A stretch of 64,000 bases of DNA from Triatoma infestans (lineage: Eukaryota; Arthropoda; Insecta; Hemiptera; Reduviidae): the NCBI GenBank assembly GCA_011037195.1, contig JAAEAF010009136.1, forward strand, positions 1-64,000, given 5' to 3'. Shown piece by piece: positions 57,500 to 64,000 of the stretch (position 1 is its first letter; every line of letters begins with the position of its first letter). Position numbers and translations under genes: made by a program. The notes under the pieces were generated by a model. That model saw only the letters and a list, made by a program, of their open reading frames with translations. It had not been told where the DNA came from and did not search any database.

Positions 57500-57984
57500 G
57501 GTCTTATTCGCATCAACGAACGCACGTTCATTCACCAATAACCTTTCTCGCTACTTCCTTTCATACACATCCATACACGAACATATTTACACACATATAC
57601 ACATCCTCCTTTATACCCTTTTACGCTTCCTAGCGTCTTTCACAGCTTCTCCGGCTCAACATACGTTTCTCATTCATCATAACGCATCTTCAATGTAAGC
57701 CAATTAAAGCTTTTTTGCCTTTGTTAACTTTCATAATTGCGTGCTTCATTAAGCCCTCTAACGCTCCCGAATTCACGCCTACGCGTGTACATTTTGGCCC
57801 GGAAGGTAATCTTCTTCCACTCAGTTTCTATTTTAGCCTTTAAAATTGTTTTAAGAGACCAGATTTTTTTCCAGGACATAGCAATACCCCTCTGAATTTC
57901 CTTTGTTAATCTATCTTGAAAGCAGACAGGTACACTACTGTTAACTATCTCCACCCTATATTGTGATTTAGATGATAGAATATT
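57500..57984. other. Unassigned stretch
   Basis: Somewhat less AT-rich, possibly further sequence of the minus-strand LINE, but no RT motif was recognised. Confidence 0.35.
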
Positions 57985-58445
57985 GTGTAAATATACTGAA
58001 ATAGCACTTTAGAGGATAAGGCTAACCCCATCTCTCACCCAAAAGTGCCCTTAAATGAAATAACCATGAGAAATTCTCCAAAAAAAAATTGTAGATATGA
58101 GGTTTGGAGATTGTGTATGTGTTTTTGATATAACAAGTTTAAAGAAAATCGTTGGAACCATTTTTGAGAAGATTGCAAAAAAGTGAAAAAAAAATCATTC
58201 ACTACTGGTACTTCCGGTTGAGGAATTTTGACAGATTACGTACCATGGTGATACCCAAACGAAATACCAAATTTGAACTTGTTGCGATTTTTCGTTTTTT
58301 AACTATGCTGTTTTTTCATACATATGCACACACGCGCGCGCACACACACACACCATTTGCTAGAAGACACTTTTTTGGACTCAGGGGACATCAAAACGGA
58401 TATTTCCGGTGAAAACTTGGTATCGAAAATTTGGCACGACGATTG
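57985..58445 (-). repeat. Family D dispersed repeat, best minus-strand copy
   Basis: Minus-strand order: tcaaattttcgataccaag, cggaaatatccgttttgatg, the TG run (plus strand 58,324-58,353 as CA), aaaacgaaaaatcgcaacaa, caaccggaagtaccagtag, and tggttccaacgattttcttt, ending with the aagtgctatttc-like block. Confidence 0.7.
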
Positions 58446-58926
58446 CAATACATCCGCTTACTTAGATTAATTTCCCTTATTACAAATAGCCTCATTTTAA
58501 TTGACAAATTCTCTTCAAACTTATCACTTTTACTAAATGCTTAGTTGTTTTCAATGTTATGCCAATGGGAGGATCTAAATAATAATATGACTTTTTGAAG
58601 AAAGCATAACTTGAACTGGTCTACTGCTATTTTTTTTATTTTTTTTTATTTAAAGGACTTTTTCGATCTTAACTCAATGAATAACAACTGGAATTGACAT
58701 TGTTTACTAGAAATGAGGTGGACAAATAGATATAAATATTTCTGCAAAGATTTCTTAAAGAAATTTAGCTTAAAAAAACCAAGTTGACGAAAGAGTACAA
58801 TTGTCGAAAGAAACTTGACTTTGTTGGATTTAAATTTTGCAAAGATTCTCTTGCAAATTAACTGAATTGAATTTGGAATTGTGAGGGGAAGAACAAAGTT
58901 ATAGGCAGCATGATCACTTGCATTAC

Positions 58927-58975
58927 TTGTTGTGGTTTGGTCCTCAGAGCTGGAAGCATCAGAGATATTCTAAGC
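58927..58975 (+). repeat. Family A end fragment, copy A3
   Basis: tgttgtggtttggtcc, cagagctggaagcatcagag and atatt match the reverse complement of 3,734-3,776. The hammerhead-like part is absent. Confidence 0.65.
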
Positions 58976-59091
58976 CCACAACTCCATGTCATTTCTCCTG
59001 TATCCAACAGATTCCCATGTGATACGATATATTCTAGTATATATCAGGAAAGAGAAATTAAAAAAAATAAACCTTTATTGTTGGTGTAATA

Positions 59092-59342
59092 TGTTCTAAA
59101 GCAGATAGAGAAACACAAAATTGAGAGTCTCACTCGCTACTTAGGCCAGACTAGTGTAGGAGACTCTGTTTAAATAGAACGCTAGCTCTACAAGGGACAG
59201 TCTTTAGAACAGTTTATACAGCAGTTACAATACGTCAGCAAACAAATACTACCCTCTCTTCAATCACACCAAATCTCTCGCTACCAATTTCTAAATTCGT
59301 GTAAATAGAAATTTGTCTTACTTTCTCATTATACAGTGTTCA
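59092..59342. repeat. LTR-like repeat, second copy
   Basis: Diverged relative of 55,273-55,541 in the same orientation, also TG...CA, with the TATA-like position changed to tttaaataga. No TSD was identified. Confidence 0.5.
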
Positions 59343-59978
59343 GCATTACTTCCGGTTTATTTATATCTCAAACCCAATTCTCTTCTTCTCTTACCCACTA
59401 TAGTTGGTATATATTTTATAAAATTCGTTGGTCAGGAAATTAAAATAAATCAAAATTTATTGTTAGTTCAATAATAGATGAGAAACATCATTAAAATACC
59501 TCCCGTATATTTTAAGATGTAATTGATTGAAGTGATCTATTATGTGACAGTTAAAAGTATGATAGAATGTGTTTTTATTTCTTTATAATTAATTGGAATT
59601 ATAATCAATGTAATTAAGAATAGAAACACAATGGGCATTCGCAAGAGTTGAGTCTGTGGTATATTTCCTGATGAGAGCAAAAGGCATTTAGCTTTTAATG
59701 ATATTGGACCAGAAGAGCATGCGGTCTGGTATATAGATAATTCCCTTGTTTTACAATGATTAGAGCTTTTCTGCCAATAGCATTGTTAGGAAGAGAATGA
59801 AAGATAATGCTACAACCGAAGTCAGTCTCTTCCACTCAAGACTTTTTCCTAAGCATGCCCATGATATCTGCACTAATACTGTTTTCTCCTACCAAGTACA
59901 CTTGGCCGTCAGCTCTTTTACTTCTAACATAATGCCATTCACTTTGTAATTCTAACCTCTATCTCACCAATCAAACTA

Positions 59979-60021
59979 TCCTCTCTCTCTCTCTCGCGCG
60001 CACACACACACACACACACAA
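59979..60021. repeat. (CT)n-(CG)n-(CA)n microsatellite
   Basis: Compound dinucleotide run. Confidence 0.9.
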
Positions 60022-60024
60022 AAC

Positions 60025-61580
60025 CTAGTATCATCAACCTATCTATAGCCTGTCCCTTCACCTTAACTAATTTCATTGAGATAGCTTCCTCAATTAATTC
60101 TAATTGGTTCAATGAACACCTTTGCTTTGATTTCCCTCCTTGCATTAGAATTTAATTAATTACTTAGGTTAAGCTATCGGTGGATCAATTACGTTCTGCT
60201 TGTTATTTACATCAGCTTTCTATGTCACTTATTTTCTGATAATCTTTAACATTACTTAAAGTTAATTTTCATATATCCTGTAAAACTAACTATATCACAC
60301 AAAAATTGTTTTTTTTTTTCTTGATATTGATGGAAATATTTTCCAACAGTAAGTGTCCTTGAAACTGACATATATGGTTTGAAAAGTTTTCACTGCCAAA
60401 GTTCATTCTTAGCTGCCAACTACTCGCTCATCGTCCATCGTCGGGATATTCTATTAACAGTCTATATTTTCATTTTGTACGAATAAATGTTAGAGTGCAT
60501 CAAAGTTTGCACAATGGATTCGACGATAGTGGTATTCAGACTGGGACTGACTGAATGCAGTTGGTGTATCTTCCAATAAAGTCATAGGCGGCCATGTCTG
60601 AGCAATAAATACATGATTCCTTAATTGAAGTTAGTGTCCTAATTTCGGCAACTGCTAAAACTTCCCACTTCACATCACAAGTTTCATTTCTCCAAAATAT
60701 TGATTTAAACTTTTCCAACTTTGAAAAAAGTAAACTTAAAACAAACAAAAAAATTGTGTTAACCAATCAAAAAGACTTTTGCTAGGATCGCCCGTGACAA
60801 AATTAAAATAAATTATAACACGATATTATCTGGTATTCTCTTTCATAAACACAATATAACCAGTAATTTAGATGGGGACAGTAACTGTTTCTCATTTTAT
60901 TTTATTTATTTATTTTAGGATAAATTAAATATATAAAATGAAGTAAACCAATTACTTAATAAATTAAACTAAATCAGAACATAATATTAATAACACAAGA
61001 AGATTATACGTGCAATTATGTGATTAAAATAAAGAATAGATAATACAAATTATATGAAAATAAACTTACGCTTATTGTGTGATTGTTTGTAAGTCGATGT
61101 CATACCCAAGTCACAGATTCAACTTTGATATGTTTTTTAACTACGTCTTACACATTACACATTCAAAATACTTTTTTGCATTGTAAAAAGTAATAATCTT
61201 ATCGAAAGTTACCATGAATTCATTCTGTTTTCATTTTTTACAACTTTTAAGAATATTTCGCTTATTAATAAAAATTTAATAAATAAAATAAATTAAAAAC
61301 AATCGATGAATCAAAATAAAAATGGGAGAAAGTAATTAATATGGATATCTAGCGATAAATTTGTTTAAGAGCATACATTTTATAAAATAAAGGTAAATAT
61401 TTTCTGACTTTACAAGAATTCTTTATTTATTTATTCATTCATTACCATACTTGTTATGGAATATATTTTTAAAACCTTTATATTTTTCATTTTTTGCCGT
61501 CGCAAATTCTATGTTTTCTACTTTTATATATAATAACTTTCTCTCTTATTTTATTTTATTTATTTATTTATTTTTTGTAA
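60025..61580. other. AT-rich stretch without recognised feature
   Basis: A (ttta)n-like run lies immediately before the SINE fragment. No gene was recognised. Confidence 0.45.
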
Positions 61581-61581
61581 A

Positions 61582-61690
61582 TAAGGCGCATCAACATCTG
61601 AGGCCATCATCGCGCCTGATACCTTGCACTGCCGGCCACTGGACAGTGTTCTCTCGTCGCTGACATCACTGTCCATCACTAGACCCTGGA
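61582..61690 (-). mobile_element. SINE family 1, 3' part only
   Basis: aaggcgcatcaacatctgag, ctggacagtgttctctcg and cactgtccatcact match the SINE body. The tRNA-like head is missing. Confidence 0.78.
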
Positions 61691-61764
61691 AAAACTAACT
61701 TTCTAGAGTAATATTCGTTCAAGTTTGCTAATAAATGAAAAATAAAGAACTATAATTTTTCTCT

Positions 61765-62035
61765 TTTACAAGCACAGAAAACCCTATGGCGCAACAGCCC
61801 ATATAAGGCCAAGGCTTGCCTGACGGCGTTTTGAAAAGGGGGCATGTGGTAAACAAGCTGCAGTTCCCACGCCGTTTAGTTCCTGCCTTCGCTAACTAGG
61901 GCACTACTAATTGTACGCCCCACTTTTTATCACGATGCTATGTCAACACCGACTTTACCCTCATGGAAATCGAACCCTGAATTCTCGCACGATAGGCAAG
62001 TGCGCTAGTCACTAGACCAATACGTGAGGACACAA
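61765..62035 (-). mobile_element. SINE family 2 (tRNA-derived), one copy
   Basis: The minus strand starts near 62,033 with tRNA-like sequence: box A-like TGGTCTAGTGACTAGCGC, an anticodon-arm-like CTTGCCTATCGTGCGAG, and box B-like GGGTTCGATTTCC (near 61,964-61,976). The body is unrelated to SINE family 1. The 3' end is near 61,765. It lacks the 3' half of a tRNA, so it is not a tRNA gene. No second copy in the window. Confidence 0.78.
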
Positions 62036-62149
62036 GCCCAGAGGTTAGTGAAAAAAAGGAAATAATTTGGTGCAAGTCAGCTAAAATACATGACTGTGAA
62101 TGTGTAGCTCTTTTCTCTTCTTATTTTCTTTAAACGAAATAATTCATTA

Positions 62150-62327
62150 AATTATATGTCCAAGTTGAAAATTTCTATTATTAAAACCGCTACCTGCTCA
62201 CCAAATGTACTTCCGCTTGCGGAATTCGGACAGTTAACTTCCGGTATGTTTCCATGTTGATAACGAAACAGATGTTAAGTTTGACCTTTCTGTGATTTTT
62301 TTTGTTTTGTGCTACGATGTTTTGCAT

Positions 62328-62359
<32 letters not shown>

Positions 62360-62420
62360 GATCATTTTCTAAAAACCACTTTTTCGTATTCAGAGGACAT
62401 CATTTGACAATTATAATATT
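62150..62420 (-). repeat. Family D dispersed repeat
   Basis: Reverse complement of the central part: gtacttccgcttgcggaat, a CA run (62,337-62,360), ccactttttcgtattcagag and gacatcatttgac. Confidence 0.6.
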
Positions 62421-62424
62421 TACA

Positions 62425-63125
62425 CTTACATAATATATATAAAGTGGGTTGTAGTAATTAATTTACTTATTTAAATAATTGACCACAGTATTTTAAAACC
62501 TTTTTTATAATAAAGGATAATAAAGGAACTAATAAAGGAATAATGATATTTTTTAAGAATGACTATTATTTCTTTCATTAAACTTGATCAAGACTAATTT
62601 TCATATAAATCTTTCAATATCTAAATCATATAAAAATTATGAACAAGGTTTAAAAATGAGAAATAGGGAAAAGAGATGGAGTAGAAAACAAGTTAAATTT
62701 CAGTAATTTACATAATGATCGATTGAAACTTGGCAAAGTTTGTAATAACTCCTATCTTTTTCATCTACCTATATTTTAGTTTACTATTTCATAAAACATT
62801 GATTTATGGATGTAGTATAATTTGTTTACTTATTTTAATAACAACTGTAATGGCTGCTAACTTATACATGATAAAAAATGATAAGATAAATATAATTTTG
62901 TCTTGTATATTACGATTTTAATAAAATTATTTATCTACTTTACTTGATCGTCATTATCTGATATTTTATTATAGTTAACGGCACTTTCAAATCGTAAACA
63001 ACAAGGCAATACTCTTTTCTTTTATTTTTTTCTTTTAAACGAATTTAACTCATTAAATTAGGTCCAAGTTGAAAATTTCTGTTATTGAAACCACCAAATG
63101 TCCCTTAAATATTAATTATTTTAAT
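62425..63125. other. AT-rich stretch without recognised feature
   Basis: Nothing recognised. About 63,000-63,110 repeats a phrase also found near 62,145-62,215 (ggtccaagttgaaaatttct). Confidence 0.4.
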
Positions 63126-63130
63126 TTGCT

Positions 63131-63655
63131 AAAAGTTGAGTGTTCCCGAGCCCTTTTGAGGCTTGTCCAGAAGCCTTGATTCAAGCTTGTATCAAGGATT
63201 GGATGGAAGACCCGCGTCTGCAATGGTGGGAAAGAACACTCTTGGCAGAGGCAAGCTAAATTTTTTGTTAAAAAACACTTACCTACATTCCAGGGATCTA
63301 CTGAGCCATAACGAAAGGGATATAAGTGGCTAATAGTGGGTCTACTAACAGGGCATTGTAGACTGAATAGGTACATGCACCAATTACTACTTGCAGACAA
63401 CTCGTTATGCAAACGGTTCTGCAAGGCCGAGAAGGAAACCCCGGTACAAATCCTTTGTGTAGAGTGCCGGCCTGATAGGACAAGTAATCTCGAAGTGATG
63501 GAGTCACTTTCAGCTTTGCTAGACCTAATTAAAAGGGCAAAGCTAAAGGGATGTGCTATAAGCCCAAAGGATCGAAAATAGACCTCTTAATGCAGGTCGC
63601 AGTGGACTATTAGTCTTTGGGCCCCCCCCCCCGTGTTTTCAATCTAATCTAATCT
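63131..63655 (+). pseudogene. I-superfamily LINE ORF2 C-terminus with 3' UTR
   Basis: Translations: EALIQACIKDWMEDPRLQWW (about 63,170-63,230), RQAKFFVKKHLP, GLLTGHCRLNRYMHQL (63,339-63,386), RFCKAEKETP, and LLDLIKRAKLKG before a TAG at 63,579. GLLTGHC.LNR...QL..AD..LCR.C..E.ETP is the C-terminal zinc-knuckle region of the I/R1/Nimb-type ORF2. It is a different family from the element at 29,194. The 3' UTR contains a C run (63,624-63,633) and ends in short aatct repeats (about 63,640-63,655). Frameshifts show it is dead. Confidence 0.8.
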
Positions 63656-63659
63656 TTTT

Positions 63660-64000
63660 AACCTGCTGCGCCAAAAGGCTTTTATTAAAATTATATTAAC
63701 TGGTTGAACCAATGTAATAAATTGAAATGTAATATTTTTAATGAAATTTTATCATTAGAATTTTCCCAGCCGTTTTAAAATCAATTTTATCTCTTCATAT
63801 TTAATTATGATAACAGTTAATAATTGTTTTTGATATTATTGAGAAAACCTGAAAAGAGTATTCATATATTCATTTTCATCGGATACATCTGACCGCATCA
63901 TTTCTTCTTTATAAACAGAAAATCTAATGCAAATCAAATCTGAAACTTACAAAAAAAAAAAAACCTAAGTTATGGTATATCTAATCTTCAGTGTTAGTTT
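63660..64000. other. AT-rich end of window, no feature
   Basis: Nothing recognised. Confidence 0.45.

Noticed and set aside
61930..62035. tRNA gene
   Set aside because: A/B box-like head only; no acceptor-stem partner at the 3' side, and the sequence continues into a SINE body.
36..64000. CRISPR array or prokaryotic operon
   Set aside because: No regularly spaced identical repeats with unique spacers, no dense ORFs or Shine-Dalgarno sites; all signals are eukaryotic.

Overview
The window looks like AT-rich nuclear DNA from an arthropod, most likely an insect. The evidence is a Jockey-clade retrotransposon, R1-like, I-like, CR1/L2-like and RTE-like non-LTR remnants, a mariner transposase remnant, tRNA-derived SINEs, (CA)n microsatellites, and the absence of dense open reading frames or prokaryotic gene organisation. 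The species cannot be named from the sequence. I find no convincing host protein-coding gene, rRNA gene or functional tRNA gene. The window reads as repeat-rich intergenic or intronic DNA, and essentially every recognisable protein fragment belongs to a mobile element.

Layout. 0-8 kb: two small repeat families (here called A and B) carrying hammerhead-ribozyme-like motifs, a SINE copy, a family C repeat and a LINE C-terminal scrap. 9-23 kb: an R1-like remnant (11.2-12.0 kb), several copies of a very abundant repeat (family D), a foldback repeat (13.0-13.4 kb), a PHD-finger remnant (19.1-19.3 kb, minus), an RT remnant (19.9-20.1 kb, minus), SINE copies and a CR1/L2-like C-terminal remnant (22.8-23.2 kb, minus). 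23.5-28.0 kb: the main feature, a structurally complete but mutated Jockey-clade element of about 4.49 kb between 11-bp target-site duplications (TSDs). 29.2-30.4 kb: a 5'-truncated I-like element with RNase H, between 14-bp TSDs. 30.8-31.4 kb: a short terminal-inverted-repeat element. 33.6-34.8 kb: family C copies and a minus-strand Jockey 3' fragment. 38-48 kb: family B copies, SINEs, a composite direct duplication and I-like fragments. 53-64 kb: mariner remnant, an I-like fragment interrupted by an LTR-like insertion, an RTE-like 3' end, a second SINE family and another I-superfamily 3' end.

The most interesting signal is in families A and B. Each contains the hammerhead core CUGANGA - helix II - GAAA - helix III - GUC, and helices I and II differ in sequence between families while mostly keeping their pairing. 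In the two best family A copies the element begins at the same base and lies between 12-bp direct repeats (one perfect, one 11/12), which fits retrotransposition better than cut-and-paste transposition. In copy A1 the hammerhead unit is duplicated as an inverted repeat, so each strand carries one motif. Every copy has one extra U between A9 and helix II, and helix III is a palindrome with no loop, so cleavage activity is unproven and would probably need two RNA units to pair.
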